From assembly GCA_002336815.1 (NCBI GenBank), contig DDEU01000078.1:35706-99705 (forward strand): DNA of 64,000 nt. The letters are read 5' to 3'. Position numbers and translations under genes: made by a program. The stretch is from Chitinophagaceae bacterium UBA1946 (GTDB lineage Bacteria; Bacteroidota; Bacteroidia; Chitinophagales; Chitinophagaceae). Within the stretch, counting starts at the first letter, position 1. The number at the start of each line of letters is the position of its first letter. Shown here piece by piece: positions 34,248 through 44,310 of the stretch. The notes under the pieces are model-generated. The model saw nothing but the letters and a program-made list of their open reading frames with translations, was not told the origin of the DNA and did no database searches.

Positions 34248-35306
34248 TCAATCCCGGGTTGCTGAAACTGTTCCTTTTTCAGTGCCTTCAAGGTAGGGCG
34301 TATGGTACTTCCTGTAAAATTCTTTCCTGTCGTCGTGATAACTGCTGACGGCCCCAACGGTGTGTAATAGTTTTACGTAACACCAGGCAAGATCAAGCTG
34401 GTAGGGTAAAAAACCAGAACGGGCACTTTTCGGGTACAGGTGATGGTTATTGTGCCATTCTCCTGCCACATACCCGGGCCATACCTGGTTGATCGACATG
34501 TCGTTGCGGTTATGATCAATTCCATCCTGTCTCAGGTCTTTTCCTTTTCCATGTCCTTCATAGTTGAAAGTGCGTACGCCCACAGCCCAGATAAATGAGC
34601 CGGCAAATAGCGCACATACCAGCCCCATTCCACCAATAAGATAAAACACGCCGATCCAAAAACTCCAGTTCACGATCCAATTAATAATGCTCGATACCGG
34701 CGATGCATAAGATCCCCATTTTTGATATGCTTTGTAATTGTTTCCGCTGATACCGCTATGCTTCATCAAGGTTTCTACGTGATGATAATCTTTTTCAGAA
34801 AGATCCTTTGCGATAGGCTGGTGGTTCACATCGGCCAAAAAGCAATACAGGAAGCCACCCTCTGCAAAGTAAGGATCGCCCGGTTCATCGCTTTTGGCAT
34901 GGTGTACATGATGCGATACTACGTAGATCTCTTCCGGGATAATACTAAGTACCAAATTTTTAGTGAAGAATTTCCACCAGGCGTTCTTAAAAGTATAAGC
35001 GCCGTGGGTGCAATACCGGTGGTACCAGATAGTGCCGTGGGTTCCCATCAGGATCATACCATACACAAATCCGGCTGCCAGCAGAGGAAAGCTGAAATAG
35101 TTGGTAACAAATAAAACAAAAAAGGGAAAAAGGCAAAGCACTTTTAGCCAACTGAAAAAGGGAAGCCAGTTCTTTTTGTCGTTGAAAACATTCAGTCTTT
35201 TGAAAAATTCTTTTAAGATCATTGATGCAGAAGGTTTGCTAAAATTACCTGAAGCATCTCTCCACCCATAAGAAGGTGGTTGCAGCACATCGTCTAAAAA
35301 AGCCAT
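34248..35306 (-). CDS. Membrane acyl-CoA desaturase (delta-9 type)
   Basis: 352 residues. Three histidine boxes of the membrane desaturases are present: HRYCTH (96-101), HHVHH (132-136) and HNNHH (in GEWHNNHHLYPKSAR). About four membrane helices separate them (PFFVLFVTNYFSFPLLAAGF, SFWIGVFYLIGGMGLVCALF). These enzymes use a di-iron centre, oxygen and electrons from cytochrome b5 or ferredoxin to place a double bond in fatty acyl chains, and so adjust membrane fluidity. The N-terminus (MAFLDDVLQPPSYGW) is family-like. A short inverted repeat lies 13 bases upstream of the start. It stands alone. Confidence 0.93.
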   Translation of the reverse strand: MAFLDDVLQPPSYGWRDASGNFSKPSASMILKEFFKRLNVFNDKKNWLPFFSWLKVLCLFPFFVLFVTNYFSFPLLAAGFVYGMILMGTHGTIWYHRYCTHGAYTFKNAWWKFFTKNLVLSIIPEEIYVVSHHVHHAKSDEPGDPYFAEGGFLYCFLADVNHQPIAKDLSEKDYHHVETLMKHSGISGNNYKAYQKWGSYASPVSSIINWIVNWSFWIGVFYLIGGMGLVCALFAGSFIWAVGVRTFNYEGHGKGKDLRQDGIDHNRNDMSINQVWPGYVAGEWHNNHHLYPKSARSGFLPYQLDLAWCYVKLLHTVGAVSSYHDDRKEFYRKYHTPYLEGTEKGTVSATRD

Positions 35307-35994
35307 TGGATTCTAAATGAGGAATGTTCTAATGAAGGATATTCCTCACCAGGCTTTCAAGATAGGCTTTTAAATCCATTCGTTTTCAAATTGTTTAAAC
35401 TCCTGAACCGCAGCGGTATTCAATAATGGCTTATATGCAAACTTTAACGGAAATTATGTAACAGAAAAGAAACAGGCAGTAACAAAAGCAATCAAACCTT
35501 TCACATTGAACAAGTTGAATGGGAAAGATTTGATTGCGCTCTCCTGCAATACTTTGTAAGTGGAATCTTGCACGGAGTTTTGATGTGGCCTCTTAAAATA
35601 GTTACTGGAGCGGTTGAATGGTACCCAGTTTTGTTTCTCCATGCCTCTTAACAATAATGTTGCTGACCAGCTGTTCCTGTATCCATTGACTCCCCGTGGA
35701 TGTTCAGCATTGATCGGGATTAGAGTTGCCTGTTCGCTGGCCATTTTACGAAATGCCTGTAGATGGTATTCTACGCAGCCCGGTAGAACGAATGCTGGTA
35801 AAGGGTTTCAAGGCATGCTGCTTTTTTATGCCGTTTTTTTTATTTGTAATAATGCCTGCTGCGCCACGTTCCCTTAGCAGGTGCCCCGATGCAATTGCTG
35901 GCGATTGTATTTTGATGCAATCACAAAAGCAGCAACTGTCGCAGGCCACCCGTTATCTAAATCTTATCCATCAAACAGTCTTTAAACAGCAACT
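35307..35994. other. 688-base intergenic stretch
   Basis: The longest gap in the window, between the divergent desaturase and giant repeat-protein genes. A GAGGAAT (35319-35325) / ATTCCTC (35341-35347) inverted repeat lies just upstream of the desaturase. An ORF of ~96 codons on the minus strand (35454-35744) and an overlapping one on the plus strand have no recognisable domain. No RNA gene or terminator is evident. Confidence 0.4.
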
Positions 35995-38900
35995 ATGAAA
36001 CAGTTTAACCCCCTTCGAAAAGCAGGCAACCCAAATGATCATCCAAAGTCCGCAATGCAACTTTTTAAACTTGCCCTGCTGATCTTTTTTGTGATGGGCA
36101 TGGGTATTGCCGCACAATGTCAAACAACCATTACCGCCGTTCAACCAGGCATGTGGAATGATCCCGACACCTGGGATGCAGGAGCTGTGCCTTCTGCCAT
36201 TGATGATGTGGTGATCTCCAACGGTATCACCGTACAGGTAAATTCAACCGGTGAAGCATGTAATGCCATGGTGATCGGGATGGGCGACGGATCGGGCAGC
36301 GGTACGCTTTCTTTTTCAGGTACTTCTTCACTAACGGTAACGGGTACCATACTATTAGGAGACATCAATGGCGCCACCGGAACCATCTCAATGGATGCAG
36401 ATGCTTCACTCACCTGCGCTGTAATTGAAGAGGCTGATCCTTTGTACAGCGGTATCTATGAAACCAATGCAGGCCGCATGATCTTTACCGGCACTTTCAC
36501 ATTGCCTTATAATCTTTTCCAGTTTCACGACCTCGTAGTAGATGGAGGAACACTCAGTACCGGGGGCAGGAATCTTCCTATTGAGGGAGATCTCAGCATC
36601 AATGCCGGCGCAACGCTTGATCTTGGTGTAAACACCGCTAACCGCAATACGATCGCCGGAACTTTTACCGTAGAGGATGGTGGTACGCTCAGGATCGGCG
36701 GAGGCGGAACCATTCCGGCAAATTTTAGTACGCATGTAATTGGTGCAACCAGCACGATAGAATATTATGGGGTAGCCCAGACCGTTGCCACCCTTAATTC
36801 TTCACAGAGTTACGGTTCGTTGATCATTTCCGGTTCAGGATTAAAAGAGGTGAATGGCAGTATTGGTATTTCAAGAGATTTAACTGTGAATGCAGGGATA
36901 TTCAGCGTAAATACTTTTACCGCCAACCGCAACAGCGCAGGAGGAACCTTAACGGTGGCCAATGGCGCTACGCTCCGCATCGCCGGCAGCGGAACCCTTC
37001 CTTCAAATTTTTCCACGCATGTAATAGGAGCGAGCAGCACCATCGAATACAGCGGCACTTCAGCACAAAATATTGCTGTATTGAATTCTTCACAGAAATA
37101 CGGCAACCTCAATGTGTACAATTCTTTTAAAACCCTTTCCGGGAATATTACCGTTGCAGGTACCATCAGTTTTGGAGGTACACCAAACAAGTTGATCATC
37201 GGCAGCAACACACTTACCCTGGAAGGACAAATATCCGGTTCATTGACCGGCTCAAGAAACTTTAGTGGATCATCTTCCAGCAATATGGTGATCAACGGGG
37301 CGTTCAGCCGTACGCTTTTCTTTGATGCAACAACCATTGGCACTACCAATGTATTGAACAATCTTACGATCAACCACACCGGTAATATCTCAACACTGGG
37401 CAACGACCTGGTGATCAACAACGACCTTAGCTTTACAGCAGGCAAATTATCCCTTGCAGCAAGAACCCTTACACTTAAAGGCAACCTGGTTAACACCGTT
37501 GCCGGTGGATTGCGGGGCAGCAGCAGTAGTAAACTGGTCTTTAACGGCAGTGTGAGCCCTGTACTTTCAATGGATCCAACTACACCGGGTACCACAAATG
37601 CGCTGAGTACATTACAGATCAACAGCAGCGGGCAAACTGTTACCATGGGCAATGATCTCGTGATGAGCAGCACGCTGACTTTTACAGCAGGCAGGTTGTC
37701 GATCAATGGAAATACACTTACCCTTAAAGGACTTGTCACCAACACGGTCGCAGGCGGCATCACAGCCGGAAGTACCAGCAACCTGGTGGTAAACGGCACC
37801 GTTAGTCCTTCCCTTTCTTTCGATCAAACAACACCCGGCACAACAAATGTCATCAATAATTTTACAGTAAACAGCACCGGACAAACCGTTACACTGCTCA
37901 ATGCACTTCGGCTAACGGGTACGCATACACCTACAGCAGGCGTACTGGCATCTGCCGGAAATTATACCATTGCTTCTACGGCATCTTCTACAGCCAATAT
38001 TGCAGCAGGCAGCACCAGCGGTGGATATATAACCGGAGATGTAACTGTGGAAAGGTACATTCCACAAAATACCAACCGGGCATGGCGATTGCTTGCCAGC
38101 CCTACAAACGGGCAAACGATCCATGAAGCATGGCAGGAAAACCAGTCTGCCGGTTCAAACGGCAACGCCGGTTATGGCACCAATATCACGTCAAGAGATG
38201 CCTCCTGGTCGGCCAACGGTTTCGATTATCAAACGCCCAATTATTCATTGTATTCCTATGATGCAGCCAGCGATGACCTGTTGCCGGTGCTTTCCACTTC
38301 AGGCGCTATTTCAAATGAAGCTGGCTATTTTATTTATATCAGGGGTGGCCGCAGTGTTACGCCTTCTTCCAGTATCACATCTGTTAATTCCACCACGCTG
38401 CGAACCAAAGGCAGTTTATACACTGGCAACAGGCCTGCTGTAAATGTTTCAGCAGATAAATTCGCCATGGTGGGAAATCCTTTTGCATCAGCGATCGATT
38501 TGAGGAATGTGGCTACCAGCGGCGGTTGTACAGGTACCTCCTTTTACGTATGGGATCCAAAGTTGCTGGGCTCTTATAATCTTGGTGCCTTTCAAACATT
38601 GACCCCGAGTGGCGGCAACTATATTGTAACACCCGGTGGTGGCAGTTTTGGGACAAGCGGCAGCGTTACCAATACCATACAATCAGGTGCAGCTTTTTTG
38701 GTACAGGCAACGGGCAGCGGAGGTACTATTACCATCAATGAAAGCAGCAAGGCCAGCGGAAGCAACATGGTTTTTCGCCCGGCTGGCATTAACGCAGATA
38801 AAAATCTCTTTATTAATTTATATGCGGTGGTGGGTGCAGAAAAAAATCTTGCTGATGGTAATATGCTGTTCTTTAATAATGGCTACAGCAGTTCCGTTGA

Positions 38901-39786
38901 CGGGCAGGACAGTCGTAAGCAGATTAATTTTGGTGAAAATTTCAGCATCCTCAATAATAACACAGAATTGGTTGTTGACAGAAGGTCAATACCGGCAGTG
39001 AATGATACCATCCAGTTCGCCATGTATGGTATGAAGACAATGACGTACCAACTGCAGGTATTTGGCGAGCCGTTGACAGATGGTTCACCAATGGCATTCC
39101 TGCAGGACGGGTATCTTCACACCGAAACTTTTATCAATCCCGCTGATACGCTCAGCTATACATTTACTGTAGACGCCAATGCAGGCTCTGTTGCTGAAAA
39201 TCGCTTTCGCATTGTGTTTAAAACACCAGGAATATTACCGGTAGCCGTGACTTCAATAAAGGCATACGAACAGGCGGATGCAATAGCAGTGGAATGGAAG
39301 ATGACCAATCAAATAAATGTTGCGTCTTATAAAGTGCAGCGTTCGGCCAATGGCAAAGATTTTACTACAATTGGTGCGGTGGAGGCAGTGAACAGCGGAG
39401 CATACAAATGGCTTGATCATTCGCCGTTAGCCGGAGTGAACTATTATCGCATTCAATCCGTGGATCATAAGGCAACTGGTACTTACAGCCAGGTTGTAAG
39501 AGTGATAAGGAGCAGCGCTGCGCCGGTGGTAACGGTGTCGCCTAACCCGGTAGAGGGAAAGATGATGCACCTTCAATTTATTAACCAGCCGGAAGGAAAC
39601 TACCAGGTAAGACTGGTCAACAATGGCGGACAGGTAGTGTATCAAAAAACACTGGCACATGTTGGTGGCAGCAGTGTGCAAACGCTCAGCCTGCCTTCAC
39701 AATTGCCGGGTGGCACTTACCAGCTTGGGCTGCAGCTTGCTGCCGGAAAAGGCAGTGTGCAGCAGATCATTATCAGTAACAAATGA
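35995..39786 (+). CDS. Giant beta-repeat T9SS type A surface protein
   Basis: 1263 residues from the ATG at 35995; an internal ATG at 36055 (MQLFKLALLIFFVMGMGIAAQ) starts a more standard signal peptide. After it comes a module TAVQPGMWNDPDTWDAGAVP similar to the C-terminal module of the genes at 1686 and 3678. The middle is built from repeats: two of ~80 residues (residues ~220-390, NFSTHVIGA(T/S)STIEY) and three of ~70 residues (~455-645, FTAG(K/R)LS...TLTLKG...NTVAGG). A fibronectin-like region (SYKVQRSANGKDFTTIG) and a type A sorting tail (VTVSPNPVEGKMMHLQF to the end) close it. It is a large T9SS-secreted cell-surface protein, probably adhesive. A long antisense ORF in the repeats is a composition artefact. 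Confidence 0.85.
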   Translation: MKQFNPLRKAGNPNDHPKSAMQLFKLALLIFFVMGMGIAAQCQTTITAVQPGMWNDPDTWDAGAVPSAIDDVVISNGITVQVNSTGEACNAMVIGMGDGSGSGTLSFSGTSSLTVTGTILLGDINGATGTISMDADASLTCAVIEEADPLYSGIYETNAGRMIFTGTFTLPYNLFQFHDLVVDGGTLSTGGRNLPIEGDLSINAGATLDLGVNTANRNTIAGTFTVEDGGTLRIGGGGTIPANFSTHVIGATSTIEYYGVAQTVATLNSSQSYGSLIISGSGLKEVNGSIGISRDLTVNAGIFSVNTFTANRNSAGGTLTVANGATLRIAGSGTLPSNFSTHVIGASSTIEYSGTSAQNIAVLNSSQKYGNLNVYNSFKTLSGNITVAGTISFGGTPNKLIIGSNTLTLEGQISGSLTGSRNFSGSSSSNMVINGAFSRTLFFDATTIGTTNVLNNLTINHTGNISTLGNDLVINNDLSFTAGKLSLAARTLTLKGNLVNTVAGGLRGSSSSKLVFNGSVSPVLSMDPTTPGTTNALSTLQINSSGQTVTMGNDLVMSSTLTFTAGRLSINGNTLTLKGLVTNTVAGGITAGSTSNLVVNGTVSPSLSFDQTTPGTTNVINNFTVNSTGQTVTLLNALRLTGTHTPTAGVLASAGNYTIASTASSTANIAAGSTSGGYITGDVTVERYIPQNTNRAWRLLASPTNGQTIHEAWQENQSAGSNGNAGYGTNITSRDASWSANGFDYQTPNYSLYSYDAASDDLLPVLSTSGAISNEAGYFIYIRGGRSVTPSSSITSVNSTTLRTKGSLYTGNRPAVNVSADKFAMVGNPFASAIDLRNVATSGGCTGTSFYVWDPKLLGSYNLGAFQTLTPSGGNYIVTPGGGSFGTSGSVTNTIQSGAAFLVQATGSGGTITINESSKASGSNMVFRPAGINADKNLFINLYAVVGAEKNLADGNMLFFNNGYSSSVDGQDSRKQINFGENFSILNNNTELVVDRRSIPAVNDTIQFAMYGMKTMTYQLQVFGEPLTDGSPMAFLQDGYLHTETFINPADTLSYTFTVDANAGSVAENRFRIVFKTPGILPVAVTSIKAYEQADAIAVEWKMTNQINVASYKVQRSANGKDFTTIGAVEAVNSGAYKWLDHSPLAGVNYYRIQSVDHKATGTYSQVVRVIRSSAAPVVTVSPNPVEGKMMHLQFINQPEGNYQVRLVNNGGQVVYQKTLAHVGGSSVQTLSLPSQLPGGTYQLGLQLAAGKGSVQQIIISNK

Positions 39787-39830
39787 TCCAATAACGCCAT
39801 CACCAACTGCATAGTTCCTGCTTTAAATAG

Positions 39831-39859
39831 AAGTACGCCCCTTAAAAGGCGTGCTTTTT
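39831..39859. terminator. Terminator between convergent genes
   Basis: AAGTACGCC (39831-39839) pairs with GGCGTGCTT (39848-39856, one G-T pair) around an 8-base loop, followed by T's. It closes the giant repeat gene and lies just beyond the end of the barrel protein gene on the other strand. Confidence 0.85.
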
Positions 39860-41650
39860 TTAATTGGGTGATACAAAGTCTGGCCGTCTTACCAAACTGC
39901 TGTTGTATTTATACCGGAGGTTGGTATTGAATTTTACTTTTACCGGCTGCATGCCCGGTATCACACGTGGAAAATAAGAGAACCTGGCTTCGATGGTACC
40001 GAACAAAAGGTTCTCGTTTCGGATGCGGAATCCGGTGCCCACACCGGAAAACAAATCACTTTTGCCCAATGAAGCCCCTACAGGCTTTAAGAGACAAAGG
40101 TCAACAAAGCCAAATGGTGCAAAACCGAAGCCCCAGTATTTTTTTGTGTTGTAAAATACCATTTCTGATTTTGCTGTAATGCGCATGTCTCCATAAGGAC
40201 GCAGGTTACCTGAATCTTTTGGAATGGTAAAATAGGGGAGGCCATAGTTGCTGATGAGTTGCAGCGATTGATCAAGCACCGGCGATACCTGTTTGGTAAA
40301 TGATCCGCTGAAGAAAAAGCGTCGCAACCACCTGTCGTTGATCTTTTGCAATTTGGTGAAATGATCGCCGCTCAGTAAGATGTTGAAATCTTCCCAACGG
40401 CTGTTGAAGCGGTAACCACCGATACGCACATTGTAAAAACTGTAAAATTCTTTTTTGCTGTATTTGGCGCCGGTAAATTCAATACCAACATAGGGCCTTG
40501 TCCTGGAGGTGATCTTCAGACTATCTTTTTTCACATATCCGCCGATGAAGGAAAGACTGAAACCCTGCGGCACATCTTCGTTCCGTCCAAAACCATAGAT
40601 GAAATTTGTACGGTAAAAATTTTGCTGAAACACACTAAAGCTGGCGAGTACCCCGGTTGTATTGGCATAGATGCCGTTGAAAGTGGCGGATTCTTTTTCA
40701 GGGATATCGCTGAAATGCTGGTGCAATCCACGAAGGGCAATCAGCTTGCGGATACTGCTCTTTTTATTCTTGTATTTCAAACGGCCTGCACCGATATTAT
40801 ACCCCACCCAACCATCAAAATTATAGTAACTGTAGCGGTAATCGGATTTGTACAACGAATCGCTGATATAGTTGTTGCTTGTTTTGTTGTAGGTGAGGTC
40901 GATCGCACCAAACCAGCGCAGGTATTGCGATACGAGGGGTTTTTCAAAGCGCATGTAGTAGGCTGTTTCCTCATTGCGGTTGCTGATGAAGGAGTTGTTG
41001 TAGGTTCTGAAACCCAATCCCCAGTTGATAAAACTGCCCCTGATATTGCGCTGGGTATAGTCTCCCCCAAATCCAAATTTCGGCTTGCGATCCAAATCGA
41101 AGAGAGAGCTAACAGCGATCATATTTCCCGATCCTCCAAGGTTTTGTTCTTTTAATTCCAGCTTGTAATTTTTTGTTCCGCCAATGCCTGCACCGGGCAC
41201 GATAGAGAACCCATCTTTTACCAGTACCAGCAGGTCAACCGTTCCGGGGTCATTTGTTTTTTGTGCAATGATCACCGCATCCTGTATATAATCCAGGTCT
41301 CTCAGGTAACGTTCATTATCGGTAAGCAGGTAGGGATTAAGTGCTTCTCCTTCCCTGAAAAATAAATTGTTTTGAATAACCCTTGTCACGGTATTTTTAT
41401 GAAGGGCATTACCGATCCGTACGCCGAACCCGGTATTCACTTTATTGGTGTCTTTGATATCGCCTTCAAACCCTACATTTTTTATCCTTATATTTCGGAT
41501 GATCTTGCCGGTATACAGTACAAAAGGATTTTTTTTCTTGCTGATCTCTGCCGCATTGGCGCCAGCCCTGAATATCGTATCGGTGGCGGATTGAGAATAA
41601 ACTGCTGCAGAGAATAAAAGGAGCAGCAGGGAAACCAGGAATGTTTTCAT
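39860..41650 (-). CDS. BamA/TamA-like outer-membrane barrel protein
   Basis: 596 residues with signal peptide (MKTFLVSLLLLLFSAAVYSQ). The N-terminal part holds one or two POTRA-like segments (GKIIRNIRIKNVGFEGDI, LRDLDYIQDAVIIAQKTNDP), and the rest is rich in alternating polar/hydrophobic strands typical of a beta barrel, with KNYKLELKEQNLGGSGN at its start and FNTNLRYKYNSS near its end. The length is shorter than BamA (five POTRA, ~800 residues). It belongs to the Omp85-related 'surface antigen' group and may help insert or export outer-membrane or surface proteins. Monocistronic; nothing nearby says what its client is. Confidence 0.8.
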   Translation of the reverse strand: MKTFLVSLLLLLFSAAVYSQSATDTIFRAGANAAEISKKKNPFVLYTGKIIRNIRIKNVGFEGDIKDTNKVNTGFGVRIGNALHKNTVTRVIQNNLFFREGEALNPYLLTDNERYLRDLDYIQDAVIIAQKTNDPGTVDLLVLVKDGFSIVPGAGIGGTKNYKLELKEQNLGGSGNMIAVSSLFDLDRKPKFGFGGDYTQRNIRGSFINWGLGFRTYNNSFISNRNEETAYYMRFEKPLVSQYLRWFGAIDLTYNKTSNNYISDSLYKSDYRYSYYNFDGWVGYNIGAGRLKYKNKKSSIRKLIALRGLHQHFSDIPEKESATFNGIYANTTGVLASFSVFQQNFYRTNFIYGFGRNEDVPQGFSLSFIGGYVKKDSLKITSRTRPYVGIEFTGAKYSKKEFYSFYNVRIGGYRFNSRWEDFNILLSGDHFTKLQKINDRWLRRFFFSGSFTKQVSPVLDQSLQLISNYGLPYFTIPKDSGNLRPYGDMRITAKSEMVFYNTKKYWGFGFAPFGFVDLCLLKPVGASLGKSDLFSGVGTGFRIRNENLLFGTIEARFSYFPRVIPGMQPVKVKFNTNLRYKYNSSLVRRPDFVSPN

Positions 41651-41840
41651 CTAATTAGTTTGGGGTAAAACATTATTTATAGCGGTAAAGATATTGATTT
41701 GAGTGAAAAGGTTGCTTTGCACAACTACAGATCGCCAAATCATCAGCGATTTGCAGGAAGGATTGGGCCGTTAGCCAGGAAATCCCGGACTTTCATACTC
41801 CATATCCGTCACTGTAAAAGGGCCTGGGGAAAGTTACCCA

Positions 41841-41870
41841 AAAAAATATCCCCGGCTGCTAACCGGGGAT
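41841..41870 (-). terminator. Terminator of the T9SS protein gene
   Basis: ATCCCCGG (41848-41855) / CCGGGGAT (41863-41870) with a 7-base loop; on the minus strand the stem is followed by ATATTTTTTT. It suits the gene that ends at 41898. Confidence 0.9.
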
Positions 41871-41897
41871 CAGTTCATGATGGCTGTTTATTTTATT

Positions 41898-43790
41898 TTA
41901 TTTGTGCTTAACAAGTACCTGCGTACTTAAAACAGTTCCTTTGTCAATGATGTTTACCACGTAATAACCGTTGGTCAATGCCGAGGTATTGATAGCAATG
42001 GTTTGTTTAAGGTATGGCATGTCTATAACTTTTTTACCGGCCACATCTATCACCTGTATCCTTCTTGCATCAGAAAAATCGGTTTCAGAACAAAATACGT
42101 TCACTACTTCATCAGCGGGGTTGGGAGATACCTTTATATTTTCCTTGTCCTGTGCCGGGCGTATCACGGCTTCTGCACTCAGGTAGGTTTTACCGGTAGT
42201 TTCATACGCCCTTACCCTGTAATAGGTATTTTGATTGCTGAAATTTTTATGATTGAGATAATAATCATTTTTGAGCGGATCGCCACTAACGGTGCCCGCT
42301 ACCTGCCAGTTAGCATGGTCTTCGCTGAATTCAACTTCAAACTTCACTACCGGAGTGGGCGGCGGGGCGATCGTCCATTTAATGGTGTGCAGGTCATTGC
42401 CTGTTTTGAGCGCATTCATACTGATGAACTTTATCGGCAATATGATTCCAAAAAAGTAAGGTGTAGGCCTGTTCTCTGTATAATCTCCGGGGTCACCATC
42501 CTGGTTAAGGTCCATTACGGCTATGGGGCCGTTGTTGGAAGAATCGATCACGAAAATGCGGCTGCCCGGTTTGCCTATCTCACCAGTGGAAAATGCAGTA
42601 TTCCTGTAGATGGTGTTTTGTACAAGATTGCTTGCCGTTAGCGAAATGATCAATCCTATGTAACCGTTTTGCAGGTTACTCATCACCTGGTTGTCGTTTA
42701 ATATTTTTGTATTGGTTACCCCGTCATACAACGGGTTTAATGTAAGGTTGCAGGGGTTGGCTCCCGCAATCACAGAAACGCTTACATTGGATACATTGCC
42801 CGGCCCGTACACAGCGCCCAGGTTGTCGAGTATGTTAAAATTATCGAGCCTTACATTGCCCATGTTTTTTGCATACACTTCATATACAATATTGGAAGTA
42901 GTGCTGTCGACCAGGCTGCCCCCGATCAGTCTTTTGGTGATGCCTGTGGCAGGGGAGATACTGGAATTATCCACCGGTGTGCGTCCAAGCTGGAAAGGCA
43001 TTTCACCGCTCATTACACGTGTTTGCAGATCGTACACGTAGCGGTAGCAACTTCCGCCAAAATCAGTACCCGTTAATTCAATGGTACCATTCAGGTACAG
43101 GATGCCCCAGCATGGCCTCGGCATTGCCTGTATAAATTGTGCGGTAGCGGCGCCAATCGCAGAATTATAATTGAGTATCTCGTAAAATCTTCCGGGATTA
43201 TCGCCCATTACAATAAACATCCTGCCGTTTGGAGTAAGTACGATATCACCACTGCCGAGTGTATTGGGAATATTATTGGAAGGAAAATTGATCCTTTTAC
43301 TAAAGAGTATGGTGCCGGTAGCCTCATCAATTCTTTCTATTACAGCGCTGCTATCGCGGAGATCCCTGATAGACCATACGTCTCCATTGATGTCGAATTC
43401 AAAATTATTGGGGTTGTAGAGATAGTTGTAAATGGGTGTTTGCGGCATTACTGCGGGGCAGGTGTAGTCTGCCGGCAGGCCCATGTCGTAAATATAGATC
43501 TTGCTGTCGTTGTCTTTAATATCGTTGATGTAGATCTTATTGTCCTTTGGATTATATGCAATGAATTTGCTGAAAACATTTTGAAAAGGAGGGTTGATCG
43601 CACAGCCGGCCATGATATAGGGCGAAGCAGTGAGTGGATTGCCGATGAGTGAGAAAGTCACTGCATTACGGTCGCCGCAGTTGTCACTTCCAAAATTCAA
43701 TATTGCCGAGCTGATGGCCTTACTTTGACCAATGCTGTTTAAGCACATCACTGCGGTAAACAGTGCCAGGAACGTGATCTTTTTTATCAT
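41898..43790 (-). CDS. T9SS type A secreted protein with DUF11-like region
   Basis: 630 residues from the ATG at 43790, chosen for its signal peptide (MIKKITFLALFTAVMCLNSIGQ); the frame stays open upstream. Residues ~20-310 are beta-rich and contain phrases of a secreted propeller-like domain (FEFDINGDVWSIRDLRDSS, NGRMFIVMGDNPGRFYEI). A DUF11-like segment follows (VYEVYAKNMGNVRLDNFNIL), with a fibronectin-like stretch (KFEVEFSEDHANWQVAGTVS). The type A sorting tail reads IKVSPNPADEVVNVFCSE...TNGYYVVNIIDKGTVLS. It is a surface or secreted protein of unknown ligand. It has its own terminator. Confidence 0.85.
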   Translation of the reverse strand: MIKKITFLALFTAVMCLNSIGQSKAISSAILNFGSDNCGDRNAVTFSLIGNPLTASPYIMAGCAINPPFQNVFSKFIAYNPKDNKIYINDIKDNDSKIYIYDMGLPADYTCPAVMPQTPIYNYLYNPNNFEFDINGDVWSIRDLRDSSAVIERIDEATGTILFSKRINFPSNNIPNTLGSGDIVLTPNGRMFIVMGDNPGRFYEILNYNSAIGAATAQFIQAMPRPCWGILYLNGTIELTGTDFGGSCYRYVYDLQTRVMSGEMPFQLGRTPVDNSSISPATGITKRLIGGSLVDSTTSNIVYEVYAKNMGNVRLDNFNILDNLGAVYGPGNVSNVSVSVIAGANPCNLTLNPLYDGVTNTKILNDNQVMSNLQNGYIGLIISLTASNLVQNTIYRNTAFSTGEIGKPGSRIFVIDSSNNGPIAVMDLNQDGDPGDYTENRPTPYFFGIILPIKFISMNALKTGNDLHTIKWTIAPPPTPVVKFEVEFSEDHANWQVAGTVSGDPLKNDYYLNHKNFSNQNTYYRVRAYETTGKTYLSAEAVIRPAQDKENIKVSPNPADEVVNVFCSETDFSDARRIQVIDVAGKKVIDMPYLKQTIAINTSALTNGYYVVNIIDKGTVLSTQVLVKHK

Positions 43791-43908
43791 ACGCCAGATT
43801 TTAAAAAAAGGAATTGCAGGCGTATAACGTAAAAAACAACTAAAAATTATTGTGCCGGGCGTGAACTTTTTTTGGTTTGGCCAAATTGGCAGGCACTTTG
43901 TTTTTTTA

Positions 43909-44310
43909 TTAATTGATAGTGGCGTAGCTGGTACCGTTTGCAGTAGCAACTTCCAGGGTAGCAGCTTCGCTCACTACAGCAGAACCGTCAATGAAAACTG
44001 TTTTTACACGGTAGTAAACCTTTCCGGCCGATAAGTAAGTCCTTTTGAATTTAGTTTCGTAGCTGGTAGCCCATTTAGTGGTTTCGCTGGCGGCTACTGT
44101 TCTGATCGTTTCAAATGATTTGTTATCATAACTAACTTCTACTTCAAAATGGCTGGTATTGCTTTCAGCGATGGTTGACCAGCTGATGGCCGCACCATTT
44201 GCATTTTTTTCGATCGTAACGGTATTGTTTGCTTTTGCGAAAGCCACTGTATTTTGAGCAGATGCTGAAGTGAAGATGAAGGCGGCGAGGAGGGTGATGA
44301 AGGTTTTCAT
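43909..44310 (-). CDS. Small exported fibronectin-like domain protein
   Basis: 133 residues. Signal peptide MKTFITLLAAFIFTSASAQ. The mature protein is a single FN3-like beta-sandwich: NNTVTIEKNANGAAISWSTI, SHFEVEVSYDNKSFETIRTV, VYYRVKTVFIDGSAVVSEAA. This pattern (VxW...FxVExSxDxxxFxxI...YYRV) matches the FN3-like domains next to T9SS sorting tails of the neighbouring secreted proteins. Here it stands alone without a tail. It may be a small periplasmic binding protein. Confidence 0.75.
   Translation of the reverse strand: MKTFITLLAAFIFTSASAQNTVAFAKANNTVTIEKNANGAAISWSTIAESNTSHFEVEVSYDNKSFETIRTVAASETTKWATSYETKFKRTYLSAGKVYYRVKTVFIDGSAVVSEAATLEVATANGTSYATIN

Noticed and set aside
35454..35744. 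96-codon minus-strand ORF in the long gap
   Set aside because: No recognisable domain, overlapped by another ORF on the opposite strand; kept only as part of the gap finding.
36810..37799. 329-codon ORF on the minus strand inside the giant repeat gene
   Set aside because: It lies fully antisense to a repeat-rich Thr/Ser/Asn/Gly gene whose complement is poor in stops, and has no recognisable domain.
36100..39800. Repeats in the giant gene as a CRISPR or mobile element
   Set aside because: The repeats keep the reading frame and vary at third positions, so they are protein repeats.
41699..41911. 70-codon plus-strand ORF
   Set aside because: It runs through a strong terminator and into the end of the minus-strand T9SS gene.
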